DNA of 58,976 nt, taken from positions 1 to 58,976 of the forward strand of contig JAFPME010000014.1 in NCBI GenBank assembly GCA_017402445.1. The letters are read 5' to 3'. A model generated the notes under the pieces. That model saw only the letters and a program-made list of their open reading frames with translations. It searched no databases and had not been told where the DNA came from. The position numbers and the translations under genes were made by a program. Origin of the DNA: Prevotella sp. Its GTDB lineage: Bacteria > Bacteroidota > Bacteroidia > Bacteroidales > Bacteroidaceae. This document shows positions 26,068 through 35,174 of the stretch, piece after piece; the first letter of the stretch is position 1; each line of letters starts with the position of its first letter.

Positions 26068-27621
26068 TCAGCGAAGCACGTCGTAGCGGAAGAAATCGAA
26101 GCGGGCGCGGCCGCCTTCGCCCTTCGTATGGTAGCAGAAGAGGCCCACGCGCGTTCCTTTCCACGCGCCCATGCGCATGGCAAAGGCTTCGCCGATTGTT
26201 TCGAAGCGTTTGCCGTCGGAGCTGACTGCGAACTGGTGGCGGTTGTCGCGGCTGTCTACGCTCACTCGCAGATAGACTTTCGGGCGGTTCCAGCTCCTGA
26301 CGACGGTTCGGCGGCCGTCTTGTTCGGTGAAGAGCAGCTGCTTTCCTCCCTCTTTGCACAGCCCGATGCCCATGAAACGCTTGCCCGTGCAGAGCAGTCC
26401 CGCGCAGTTGCCGTCGGCGAGCGCCGACGCGTTGAGCAGCGTCGTGGCCTCACTCTCGTAGCCCATGGTCTTTTGTGTGAGCATGTTGCGGCTGTCCTTC
26501 AGGCTGTCGGCTCTCAGTGCGTGCAGCGTGAGCCATCCTTTCCGCTCGCCGAGGCTCCAGGCCTTGTCGTCGGGATTGTGGTTCCACTGCCATTGCAGGC
26601 CCAGCGAGCGTTTGCGGTTGCCCACCCAGAAGGTTTCGTTCGCGTCGAATTCGTCCGACGTCTGGGGCAGTCTGCGTCCGTGGGCTGTTTCCTTCGGCCA
26701 TACGGCGACGGGTTCGCCGATGCCGTTGCCGTCGATGTCGACGCCCATCAGGGGCCAGTCGTCCTTCCACCGCGCTGGTTGCATGTGAACCACGCGGCCT
26801 GTCGGCTGCGTTTCCTGGAAATGGAGAAACCACCAATCACCGTCGGGCGTATCGACAAGAGCGCCCTGGTGAGGGCCGTTTACGTGTGTCGATCCTTGCT
26901 CAAGAACGACGCGTTTCTCGTAGGGCCCGTAGATGTTCTTCGCCCGGAGCACTGTCTGCCATCCTTGTCCGACGCCGCCTTCGGGGATGATCAGATAGTA
27001 GTAGCCGTTGCGTTTCATGAATTTCGTGCCCTCGGCCACGGGTCCTGTGTAGACCGTTACGCCCTCGTCGAGCAACTGTTTGCCGTCGGCCGACATGCGA
27101 TGCACGATGATGGGGCCTGCGCGGTGGCGGCTGCGACCCAGATATGCCTGTCCGTCGTCGTCCCAGAAGGGGCAGGGGTCTTCCCATTTCGGGACTTCCT
27201 TCAGGCAGTGAAGAGGTGTCCACGGCCCGTGTGGGTCGTCGGCCGAGCTCATGAAGAGTCCTTCTTCGTATGTGCAGAAGAAGACGTAGAACCGTCCGTC
27301 GTGCCATCGGATGCTCGGTGCCCATGCGCCTCCGCCGTAGTGGCGGTTTTCGTTCCAGCCCGGATAGTCGAAACGGTCGTACACCTGGCTGACGATTCGC
27401 CAGTTGACGAGGTCGTCCGACTCGAGCACCTGCATGCCGAGGAAGTGGAAGTCGGACGCCACCATGTAGTATTTCTGCCCGACGCGGATCACGTCAGGAT
27501 CGCTGTAGTCGGCGTTGAGCACCGGGTTGATGAACGTGCCGTTGCCTTGGTCTCCCCATTGCAGCTGTGCCTTTGCAGTGAGGATGGTCATCAGAGTGGC
27601 CATCAGGAGTGCTTTTCTCAT
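26068..27621 (-). CDS. GH43 glycosidase with C-terminal beta-sandwich
   Basis: 517 residues from ATG 27621 (MRKALLMATLMTILTAKAQ signal peptide); the frame extends further upstream but without a signal. Five-bladed propeller: catalytic base in NADYSDPDVIRV, pKa-modulating Asp in PKWEDPCPFWDDDG, acid Glu in PVAEGTKFMKRNGYYYL, and the family THVNGPHQGALVDT. The C-terminal part (about 340-517) looks like the beta-xylosidase C-terminal concanavalin-like domain. Likely beta-xylosidase or alpha-L-arabinofuranosidase acting on oligosaccharides. It lies 64 bp downstream of the GH106-like/GH28 gene on the same strand, so the pair probably acts on pectin side chains. Confidence 0.88.
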   Translation of the reverse strand: MRKALLMATLMTILTAKAQLQWGDQGNGTFINPVLNADYSDPDVIRVGQKYYMVASDFHFLGMQVLESDDLVNWRIVSQVYDRFDYPGWNENRHYGGGAWAPSIRWHDGRFYVFFCTYEEGLFMSSADDPHGPWTPLHCLKEVPKWEDPCPFWDDDGQAYLGRSRHRAGPIIVHRMSADGKQLLDEGVTVYTGPVAEGTKFMKRNGYYYLIIPEGGVGQGWQTVLRAKNIYGPYEKRVVLEQGSTHVNGPHQGALVDTPDGDWWFLHFQETQPTGRVVHMQPARWKDDWPLMGVDIDGNGIGEPVAVWPKETAHGRRLPQTSDEFDANETFWVGNRKRSLGLQWQWNHNPDDKAWSLGERKGWLTLHALRADSLKDSRNMLTQKTMGYESEATTLLNASALADGNCAGLLCTGKRFMGIGLCKEGGKQLLFTEQDGRRTVVRSWNRPKVYLRVSVDSRDNRHQFAVSSDGKRFETIGEAFAMRMGAWKGTRVGLFCYHTKGEGGRARFDFFRYDVLR

Positions 27622-27685
27622 GGTTCTGAGGTGTTTTGGTGTGACTGTTTCGTTCAAAGAAAAGTGGAATGACAAAAAATCGCCA

Positions 27686-30600
27686 CTAACGAGTGGCGAT
27701 GATGTTGAGTCCGTCAAGGTTGACGTCGGCGTTCTTGATGTCGAGCGGCGTCTTCACCTTGATTTCGCAGTTTTCAAAACGGAAGACATCGCGCGTGAAC
27801 GGCTGCTCGTCGAAACCGTGTATGATGCCTGCATTCTCGGCAACCCCGCGGATGTTGCGGAACCGGATGTTGCGCAGTCGGGTGAGTGGCTGGTAGGGTG
27901 GTTCTTCCATACCCTTCATTCGCCAGGTCATGTTGATTTCGAAGATGTTGCGTGCCTTCGCGATGTCGATGTCTTCAAAGAGGATGTTCTCCACGATGCC
28001 GCCGCGCGAGGGCTGGCTCTTGAAGCGGATGGGGTTCCAGTTTTCGCCGGCGAAGTCGCAGCGGCGCACGGTCACGTTGCGAATGCCGCCCGACACCTCG
28101 CTGCCCATGGCCACTCCTCCGTGCCCGTAGTCGAAGTGACAGTCCTCAATCAGGATGTCCTGCGAGACTTGGTTGACTTCGCGTCCGTTGGTATCCTTTC
28201 CGCTCTTGATGGAGATGCAGTCGTCGTGGGCCTTGATGTGGACGTTCCTGATGTCCACGTCCGTGCTGGAGTCGATGTCGATGCCGTCGCTGCTGGGGAT
28301 GTAGCTCTCTGCATTGATGTTCACTCCGTCGATGGTAAAGCCGTCGGTGAAGAGCACGTGCAGGCACCAGAAGGCCTGGTTCTTCACCGAGACGTCCTCG
28401 ATGCGGCCGCCGTCGCAGTGGTCGAAGCAGAAGGTCTTGGGCCTTCCGTACTGGTCTCTGGGCTGTTTGGCCCATTCCAGTCCCTTCGCGTCGATGAGTC
28501 CCTCGCCGCTGACGATGCAGTCTTCGGCGTGGTCGAAGTTGAGCAAGGCGGCGCGAGCCGGTTTCATGTTGCCTTCCCACCGCGTGTTGATGATGGGGTA
28601 GAGTGCCGGGTTGACTTTGCTCACCAGCTCGGCACCTTTTTCAAAGCGCAGGTCGACGCCGCGCGGGAAGAACAAGGCTCCGCTCTCGTAGCGCTTTTTC
28701 GTCAGCACGACGGTGCCGCCTCCGTCTTGATGCGCACGGTCGATGGCCTGCTGGATGGTGCGGAAGCGGCTGGCGTCGTAGACGGCCTTGCGTTTCTTCA
28801 CCACAAATATTTTTGCTTCCCACGGCGAGAAGGTCAGACGGGCTTGCATCTTGCCCTCCTTGACGCTGGCTTGCAGGTGACCGATTTCGCCGGTCTTCGC
28901 ATTCCACACCTCAATATTCCCGACCTTGTTGAATTCTGCCAGCATGTAGTCCGAGCGTTTCTTCTGGTTGAAGACGAAGAAGATCTTCGTTCCGTCGTCC
29001 ATGCGCCGGACGGTGCACGTGATGCTGTCGTTCGGGTTGCCCACCAGCCTGAATTCAGGCTCGGGCAGCGCTTGGACCATCTGTTCGGTCCACACGGAGT
29101 CTTGCACGTGGAGTACGTTTCGGGGCAGCACAATCGGCTTCTGGTCCATGAACGAACGTCCGGCCGTGGCCTTGGGAGCGTCTCCGTAGAGGATGATGCG
29201 GCCGCCTCGGTTGGCAAACTCGCTCATCTTCTCCCACGCCGCCTCTGTGATGACCTCTGCCGAGGGCACGATGAGCGTCTCGTAGCGCTGTCCGCTGCGG
29301 TTCTTCAGCGAGCCGTTGCCCACGGTGCAGGCCTCGACGATGCCGTCGTCGGTGATGAAGTCGTAGTCGTATTGGTGGCGTGTCAGCTGGTGGGCAGCCG
29401 CTTTCATGAAGTCGTCAGCGCGGTTGTTGCCCAGCCACAGGGTCGGGATGGGCGCATAGATGGCGATGCGTGCCGTCGGTTTGCCCTGTTGCATGAGCCA
29501 GGTGGTGCGGTTCACGTAGTCGTTCAGTTGCTTCATGTCCGGGTCTGCCATGTAACCGGTGGCTCCGCGCTTGCTCATCCAGAACATGAATTCGAAGAAG
29601 TTGATGCCTCGGGCTATCTGGTAGTCGACCACGAACTTCGCCTTGGCAGCATCGAGCTGGTGCGAGAAGGCAGCAAAGCTCTCGCTGAAGGCACGCGGTT
29701 TGCCGTAGACGTGTGCCACCGACGATGCCAGTCGGGGGAATTCTGTCTGTGCTCCCATCCATATCTGGCTCCAGATGACGTCGATGCCGGGCACCTGTAC
29801 GCGGCTGAGGCAGCGGAACGGGTCGCCTTCCATCTTCACACACCAGGGCAGCATGTCGTCTTTGTCCATGTGCGTGATATGCTCCACTCCGAATATTTGG
29901 CACCATTCGGCCTGCTTTTTGAAATAGTTGTCGGCGAAGAGTCGGCTCCACACGTCCCAGTAGTCGGCCTTGGCGCGGCGCTCCTGCTCTGTTGCTGTGG
30001 GGTCGTAGAGCGATGTCCGCTCGTTGCGCACGAACGAATTGAGATAGGGAGTGAGGTCATATCCCTTTTGTTTCTCGAAGATTTCCTTCATGTTCGTGGT
30101 CCATGGCACGCGCTGGAAGGCCGGTTCGTCGCCGCGGAAGCCCAGCACGGTGGTCTCCATGAGGATGCCCAAGTGCTTCTGGTACTGGTCGTGTGTCCAG
30201 TTGATGTATTGTTTGACGGCTTCAGGGTCAAGGTAGTCGCAGAGTGAGTTGCTCTCGTCCTTGCCACGTGTGGGGTTGTTCACGCATCGCGTCTGCGAAG
30301 AACGCCGCACGGCTTTCACCCCGTCGCCGTCGGGGACGAGTGCCTGCATGCACAGGTCAGGCCGTTCCTTCGAGAACTTGCCGCCTGCCATGCCGCTGGG
30401 GTACTTCCCTTCGTCGATGATCCACATGCGCATGCCGCGCCGTTGCACGGCCTCCGCCATCAGCTTGACGTTTTTGAACCATTGCTCGCTGAGATATTCC
30501 GTGCCCATGTCGTAGCCGGGCTCGATGATAACGTTGCGGAAACCCTTTTGTTGAATGGCATCCAGGTCGGCATTGATCACCTGTTGGTTGATTTCTCCGT

Positions 30601-30721
30601 CCCATCCCAGTATGACATGGTTGCTGGTTTCCACGGGAGGGTTCTTGAAATGATCAACGTTTTGGGCGTGTGACAGCATTGCGGTCACGAATGTCGTCAG
30701 TAAAAAAAAGAGCTTTTTCAT
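27686..30721 (-). CDS. GH106-like rhamnosidase fused to GH28
   Basis: 1011 residues from ATG 30721 (MKKLFFLLTTFVTAMLSHAQ signal). The first ~600 residues resemble GH106 alpha-L-rhamnosidases and related TIM barrels: WIIDEGKYPSGMAGGK, TTVLGFRGDEPAFQ, SESFAAFSHQLDAAKAK and NFFEFMFWMS. From about 640 a complete GH28 beta-helix follows: SSDGIDIDSS (~814), HDDCISIKSG (~834), GHGGVAMGSE (~867) and RFKSQP (~900). The pair of activities matches alternating rhamnose and galacturonate in rhamnogalacturonan I. The catalytic GH106 residues were not verified individually. Upstream start at 30835 is rejected because a promoter lies between. Confidence 0.8.
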   Translation of the reverse strand: MKKLFFLLTTFVTAMLSHAQNVDHFKNPPVETSNHVILGWDGEINQQVINADLDAIQQKGFRNVIIEPGYDMGTEYLSEQWFKNVKLMAEAVQRRGMRMWIIDEGKYPSGMAGGKFSKERPDLCMQALVPDGDGVKAVRRSSQTRCVNNPTRGKDESNSLCDYLDPEAVKQYINWTHDQYQKHLGILMETTVLGFRGDEPAFQRVPWTTNMKEIFEKQKGYDLTPYLNSFVRNERTSLYDPTATEQERRAKADYWDVWSRLFADNYFKKQAEWCQIFGVEHITHMDKDDMLPWCVKMEGDPFRCLSRVQVPGIDVIWSQIWMGAQTEFPRLASSVAHVYGKPRAFSESFAAFSHQLDAAKAKFVVDYQIARGINFFEFMFWMSKRGATGYMADPDMKQLNDYVNRTTWLMQQGKPTARIAIYAPIPTLWLGNNRADDFMKAAAHQLTRHQYDYDFITDDGIVEACTVGNGSLKNRSGQRYETLIVPSAEVITEAAWEKMSEFANRGGRIILYGDAPKATAGRSFMDQKPIVLPRNVLHVQDSVWTEQMVQALPEPEFRLVGNPNDSITCTVRRMDDGTKIFFVFNQKKRSDYMLAEFNKVGNIEVWNAKTGEIGHLQASVKEGKMQARLTFSPWEAKIFVVKKRKAVYDASRFRTIQQAIDRAHQDGGGTVVLTKKRYESGALFFPRGVDLRFEKGAELVSKVNPALYPIINTRWEGNMKPARAALLNFDHAEDCIVSGEGLIDAKGLEWAKQPRDQYGRPKTFCFDHCDGGRIEDVSVKNQAFWCLHVLFTDGFTIDGVNINAESYIPSSDGIDIDSSTDVDIRNVHIKAHDDCISIKSGKDTNGREVNQVSQDILIEDCHFDYGHGGVAMGSEVSGGIRNVTVRRCDFAGENWNPIRFKSQPSRGGIVENILFEDIDIAKARNIFEINMTWRMKGMEEPPYQPLTRLRNIRFRNIRGVAENAGIIHGFDEQPFTRDVFRFENCEIKVKTPLDIKNADVNLDGLNIIATR

Positions 30722-30742
30722 TCGTTTGGGTGTTTGTTTCTG

Positions 30743-30773
30743 CAAATATAGCGACTTTTCACCAAACGACAAA
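30743..30773 (-). promoter_or_regulatory. Promoter of the GH106-like/GH28 operon
   Basis: Minus-strand -7 box TATATTTG (30743-30750) and -33 TTTG (30770-30773), spacer 19: a textbook Bacteroidota promoter. Confidence 0.65.
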
Positions 30774-30856
30774 AATTTTCCGTCTCTTTTGTTGGAAAGG
30801 ACTCCTGAACAGCAGCCTGTGGTTTTGCGGGCCATCCGACGTGAGTCCTTCTCCTG

Positions 30857-33325
30857 TTACGCGTACGAGTGCATGCCACCGAGGAAGTAGTTGACGCCGA
30901 AGTAGGTCATCAGAATGGTGAGGAAGGCAAGCGTGACGTAGATGTGATAGACAAGCGGGCGTTGCAGACTGCGCAGCGACCGCTCATGAACGGCTACGGC
31001 GTAGACCATGAAGGTGATGAGTGCCCACGTTTCTTTCGGGTCCCAGCTCCAATATGTTCCCCATGACACGTTGGCCCAGATGGCTCCGATGAAGATTCCG
31101 AATCCGAGACAGGTGAGTGCGGGATAAAGGAAGAGTTTGGAGAGGACGGCAAGGTCGGCCAGCGCGGTTCGGTTTGCTTTCAGGACAGCGAGCAACAGGG
31201 CCGTCAGTCCGCACACGAAGGTGAGCGCGAGCAGTGCGAATGCCATCATGATGATGCTGACATGGAGCGTCAGCAGCGGCGACGCGAGCACAGGCATGAT
31301 GTGTGTGATCTGCGGATCCATCTGCGAGATGTGGCTGACGAGCAGGAAGAAGCCCGACATGAGGAAGCCGAAGCAGAGGATGATGCGGAACCGTCGGCAC
31401 ACGATGAAGCTGACGAGCATGATCATCCATGCCATGAGGAGCATCGTTTCGTAGCCGTTGCTCATGGGAATGGTGCCCGAAATAATCCAACGCAAAGCCA
31501 AACAGACGGTCAGGGCAAGGAAGGAGAGGGCGAGAACGACGAGTGAAAGACTGATGGGAAGGTTCCGTCGATAGAAAAGACGGCGTACATTCCGCTCGGA
31601 GTAATTGTTATTTTTCAATTGTCCATTGTCCATTGAATGACATTTTCCTTCTGAGCTGCTACCGTTCCCGCTGTCCCTCCCCCCTCGGGGGAGTTGGAGG
31701 GGGCTTCCCTTTCGCTTCGTAATCCTCCAGATGAAAAAGAAGAGCAAGAGGAAGCCCATCGTCAGGTTGACCATGAAAAGCACGGTGGCGAAGGGGAATG
31801 CGTTGTAGATGCGCTCGGCCCGCGTCTTCGTTGATGAAGGGATGGAGGCAGCTCCGAAGGTGCGTTGGTAGCGCATCATCTTCTCGAGGGCCTCGTTCAT
31901 GCGGTCGTAGCGGGCGGCATGTGCGTCTTCGTTCAGCAGCGTGAAGATGTTGCGGATGTACTCCTGCCGCTCCGTTTCCATGGTTTCGGGGAAGTGATCG
32001 GCAGGCGAGTACCAGACGATGGAGGTCTTCTTCCGCAGCGAGTCGGTGACAGTCGGTGCCGGAAAAAGCTGAAGCAGCTTGCCCTGTCGCAGTTGCATGA
32101 TGAGCTGCAGACGGTCGTCGGTCTTCATTACCTCCTGATGGAACTTGTCGTTCTGTCCTTGATAGTACTCGCGCAAGTGCGGACCGAGCAGATAACCAGT
32201 GCCGTCGGCGAAGAACGTGTTCACCGAGCACTGGGCTGGTAGCTGTTTGGCCTGTCGCAGCGGTCCGTCCTTCATGCGGATGACGGGCTCGTTGCTCCAT
32301 GCTTCGCCCCAAAAGATGAAGCCCGTGAGCACCTGCTCGGGAGAGAGTCCGCGGTAGCTGCGCTTGCCGCAGAGTTTCTTTGTGAAGTCGAGTGCGAAGG
32401 TCTGAAGCGGACAGATGCGGTCGTTGTAGTTGATGAACAGCCGTCCGAAGGCGTCGGCCGTCTCGCGTGGCAGCACCGGAGGCAGCGATTGGTCGCTCTG
32501 TTGCGCCTTTGTCGATGCTGTCGACGGCGTGTCGGCTGATGATTGTTGCGTTGTCGATGCCGACGGACGTTCATTGTCCGGTACCGATTGCGCCCGCACT
32601 TGCGTTCCCATGGCGCACAAGGCAATAATCATGAGCACGTTGCGTCCCTGTCGGGCGGTGCGGATGAGCTGGCGGTAGGCTCCTTTGGGGTCGAAGAGCA
32701 TCCAGACGAGAGCCGTGAACAGCAGGGCATAGCCCAGGTAGGTGATGGGAATGCCCCATGGATCGCTGTTCATCGAGAGATAACTGCCGCGCAGGTCGTC
32801 GTCATAGCTGCTCTGATAGAGTCGTATGCCTGCGTGGCTGTAGATGTTGTTCATCGACACGAGCCCCTGCCGCTCGCCGTCTTCGTCGCTGACAGTGAAG
32901 CGACTGGTGTAGTCGGCCGCCGCGTTTGTACCTTCGTGGTAGTCGATGGTGAAGTCGTCAAGACGGATTGTGAAGGGCAGCGGCAGCACCCCTTTGTCCG
33001 TTCTTTCAGTGGAAAGATAGGCATTCGTCGTTTCGCCGAGTCGCAGATGGATGATTCCCTGACGCGAAGTGAGATGTGTCAGCAACGCTCCTGCCAGTAT
33101 GACGACGAACGAAAGGTGAAGCAGCACGGCCGAAAGCTTTCTCACCCTCCGGTGCAGGAACCATGCCACGGCTACAGCGGTGAGCATTGCCCAGAGTGAA
33201 ATGAACCACCACGCGCCGTAATAGTGCTCGGCCACGAAGGCTGTGCCGTGGTATTTTTCTACGATGGTGGCGACGGCCATGGCGATGATGACCATCACAT
33301 AGAGGAAGATGAGAAGCTTTTTCAT
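30857..33325 (-). CDS. CcsBA-type cytochrome c maturation protein (ResB + CcsA fusion)
   Basis: 822 residues from ATG 33325 (MKKLLIFLYVMVIIAMAVAT). The N-terminal half is ResB/CcsB-like, with membrane helices flanking a periplasmic domain (IIHLRLGETTNAYLST onward). The C-terminal half is CcsA-like, with the haem-handling WWD motif WGTYWSWDPKETWALITF (~758-775) and flanking helices. System II enzymes export haem and ligate it to CXXCH of c-type cytochromes outside the membrane. The neighbouring di-haem protein is the obvious client. The linker at about 535-590 is encoded by intergenic-type repeats. Start at 33490 is rejected: the extra 55 residues are basic and unlike the family. Confidence 0.87.
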   Translation of the reverse strand: MKKLLIFLYVMVIIAMAVATIVEKYHGTAFVAEHYYGAWWFISLWAMLTAVAVAWFLHRRVRKLSAVLLHLSFVVILAGALLTHLTSRQGIIHLRLGETTNAYLSTERTDKGVLPLPFTIRLDDFTIDYHEGTNAAADYTSRFTVSDEDGERQGLVSMNNIYSHAGIRLYQSSYDDDLRGSYLSMNSDPWGIPITYLGYALLFTALVWMLFDPKGAYRQLIRTARQGRNVLMIIALCAMGTQVRAQSVPDNERPSASTTQQSSADTPSTASTKAQQSDQSLPPVLPRETADAFGRLFINYNDRICPLQTFALDFTKKLCGKRSYRGLSPEQVLTGFIFWGEAWSNEPVIRMKDGPLRQAKQLPAQCSVNTFFADGTGYLLGPHLREYYQGQNDKFHQEVMKTDDRLQLIMQLRQGKLLQLFPAPTVTDSLRKKTSIVWYSPADHFPETMETERQEYIRNIFTLLNEDAHAARYDRMNEALEKMMRYQRTFGAASIPSSTKTRAERIYNAFPFATVLFMVNLTMGFLLLFFFIWRITKRKGSPLQLPRGGRDSGNGSSSEGKCHSMDNGQLKNNNYSERNVRRLFYRRNLPISLSLVVLALSFLALTVCLALRWIISGTIPMSNGYETMLLMAWMIMLVSFIVCRRFRIILCFGFLMSGFFLLVSHISQMDPQITHIMPVLASPLLTLHVSIIMMAFALLALTFVCGLTALLLAVLKANRTALADLAVLSKLFLYPALTCLGFGIFIGAIWANVSWGTYWSWDPKETWALITFMVYAVAVHERSLRSLQRPLVYHIYVTLAFLTILMTYFGVNYFLGGMHSYA
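31677..31706. repeat. REP-like GC palindrome inside the CcsBA linker
   Basis: Plus strand TCCCCCCCTCGGGGGAGTTG then GAGGGGGCTT; inverted relative to 15801-15830 and 16505-16533. A TCAATTGTCCATTGTCCATT repeat (31616-31635) lies 40 bp away in the same linker. Confidence 0.6.
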
Positions 33326-33381
33326 GTTTCGGAAGCGTGAAAGGGCTGCGCCTTCAGCCGAGGCGGCAGCCCTGAAAGGTG

Positions 33382-35097
33382 TTAAATGGAGCGCAGGAAC
33401 TTCACGACAGCGTCGCGGTCTTTCTTCGGAAGATAGAAGAACCGCTCGGTGCTGGCGTAAGCATCGGACTTCTTGCTGTAGGCGTGCCACATGATTGCCT
33501 CGATCTCGTTGCGTGCGCGGCAGTCGTGCAGGCGGTCTTCAGCTCCCGTGTTGAGCAGCGACAGTCCGCGTCCCCACAGTGGTGTGGTGCGACACCACGA
33601 GCCGTGGATGCCGTTCTTCATGTAAAGGCGGTGCTGAAGCATGTCCGTGTAGGGGTAGATGACCTGGTTGGGATAGCGCGGCAGCTTCAGGTTGTTGGCC
33701 AGGATGGGCGCCGGTGCCCAGTAGTCGTCGCTTCCTGTCTGCCAACGCGGCCGGTGGCACGTGGCACATCCGATCTCGTTGAACACCTGCTTGCCCCGTT
33801 GCACGGTCTTGTCGTTCAGGTCGCGGGCACGAGGAACGGCCAAACCGCGATGCCAAACCATGTACTGCCAGAAGTTGTTGTCTGTCATTTCGGGCTGGAA
33901 GTTGTGGTACGGGTTGTTGAACTGGTCGGTCTTCGGGTCGAGCAGCGCCTTGACGGCCTCGGCGATGCCCTCGTCGGTTCCGTCGTGATAGTAGGGCGAC
34001 GTGGGATCTTTCTTGATGGCGGCTATCACATCGGGGTTTTTCGACATGGCCGTTGCCCATGCCGTCGTGGTGTAGAGGAAGTGTCGGTCAGAGCGACTGA
34101 CGTTCGGGATGTTCCACATGGCGTTGGCTCCAGCACCATCCTGCAGCGATGCGCGCGTCATGGCGTAGGTGAATCGCTTGATTCGCTTCGTTCCGTCGGC
34201 CAGCGTGTACCAAGCTCCGGGTGCCCAGTCGTTGGCTGTCTTGTCCCAGAAAGCGGGATTGAGCTCCACATAGGGAGCCTCGCGCTGGTATTGCGCCTTG
34301 AGCGAGTCTTCGGGAATGGCGTCGAGCAGTCCCGTTCCGTAGAGACCGATGGTCGATTCCAGCCTGAAGGCGAGGTTCGTTGGCTTCGGGTCGGTGTTGA
34401 ATGCGTGGATGTCGATGGAAAGTTCGGGGTAGATGAGCTCGTAACGCTCTCCGTCGGGGAACTGCATGGGCAGTCCGCTCTCCATTTCCGTGACGGGCAG
34501 CCACGACAGATGGATGCCGCTCTCGTCAATCGGGGGCAGGAAGGGCGACACAGCCTTTGTCTGCGGCATGCCGGTGACCTCGGAGATGTAGGGTCCGTCG
34601 TCACTGTTGACGCCGTCGGCAGGGTGATAGACCACGAGCAGGTAGCCGTTTCCGCGCTGGTCGGCCTGATAGCTGTCTACACGCTTGCCGTGTCCGTAGC
34701 CCGGATGGCAGTGTATGCACGAGGACCGCACGTAGGCCGGTCCGAGTCCGCCGAACGATGCGGTGCTCTTTTGTGTGAAATCGTGCTCGAAGAGCATCTC
34801 TCCGCGCTTGAAAGCGTTGAGCAGGTCGGCGCTGGCGATGGCCTCTGTCTCGTCCTCATAGCATGAAGCAGTGGTGTTTTCCGTCGTTCCGAGTTCTCCG
34901 CCGGGGTACCATTCCTCTGCTTTGAAGTTGCCGATGGCCTGTCCGACATACTTGTAGTCGTCCTCGGTGATGGTGGACGCATTGGGGTCGAGCCCGTTCT
35001 CATCTTCACCGCAGGAAACGAGGCTTGCGGTCAGCAACACGCTGACCATCAGTAGGTTTGTTTTCTTGAAGATGTTCATGTTTATCAGTGTTTTCAT
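33382..35097 (-). CDS. Di-haem thiol-oxidoreductase-like lipoprotein (DUF1111-type)
   Basis: 571 residues from ATG 35097 (another ATG at 35079). SpII lipobox LTASLVSC gives Cys29. Two c-type haem sites are visible: CIHCH (127-131) and CATCH (~442-446). Family blocks include GGLGPAYVRSSCIHCHPGYG, WHRGLAVPRARDLND and the C-terminal MWHAYSKKSDAYASTERFFY. Proteins of this family resemble di-haem cytochrome c peroxidases and are annotated as thiol oxidoreductases. Maturation would depend on the CcsBA gene 56 bp downstream. Coupled upstream to the imelysin-like gene, an arrangement that points to iron oxidation or acquisition at the outer membrane or periplasm. Confidence 0.87.
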   Translation of the reverse strand: MKTLINMNIFKKTNLLMVSVLLTASLVSCGEDENGLDPNASTITEDDYKYVGQAIGNFKAEEWYPGGELGTTENTTASCYEDETEAIASADLLNAFKRGEMLFEHDFTQKSTASFGGLGPAYVRSSCIHCHPGYGHGKRVDSYQADQRGNGYLLVVYHPADGVNSDDGPYISEVTGMPQTKAVSPFLPPIDESGIHLSWLPVTEMESGLPMQFPDGERYELIYPELSIDIHAFNTDPKPTNLAFRLESTIGLYGTGLLDAIPEDSLKAQYQREAPYVELNPAFWDKTANDWAPGAWYTLADGTKRIKRFTYAMTRASLQDGAGANAMWNIPNVSRSDRHFLYTTTAWATAMSKNPDVIAAIKKDPTSPYYHDGTDEGIAEAVKALLDPKTDQFNNPYHNFQPEMTDNNFWQYMVWHRGLAVPRARDLNDKTVQRGKQVFNEIGCATCHRPRWQTGSDDYWAPAPILANNLKLPRYPNQVIYPYTDMLQHRLYMKNGIHGSWCRTTPLWGRGLSLLNTGAEDRLHDCRARNEIEAIMWHAYSKKSDAYASTERFFYLPKKDRDAVVKFLRSI

Positions 35098-35119
35098 TTG
35101 TTTCTTCTTAAACCGCAGA

Positions 35120-35148
35120 AAGTTGTGCCGTCGCCGACGGCACAACTT
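35120..35148. promoter_or_regulatory. Perfect intercistronic hairpin between imelysin and di-haem genes
   Basis: AAGTTGTGCCGTCG, one base, CGACGGCACAACTT: a 14-bp perfect stem. No strong U-tract follows on the minus strand, so it may attenuate or process the transcript and protect the upstream mRNA. Confidence 0.6.
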
Positions 35149-35174
35149 CTACTACTTGTATTTGTGAGCGTTGA

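Noticed and set aside
25885-27672. 595-codon plus-strand ORF opposite GH43
   Set aside because: It runs antisense to GH43, which has intact catalytic motifs and a signal peptide.
27515-30247. 910-codon plus-strand ORF opposite the GH106-like/GH28 gene
   Set aside because: Long antisense frame due to GC-rich codon bias; no recognisable protein features.
33326-33490. N-terminal 55-residue extension of CcsBA
   Set aside because: Basic, non-family sequence before a clear membrane-helix start at 33325.
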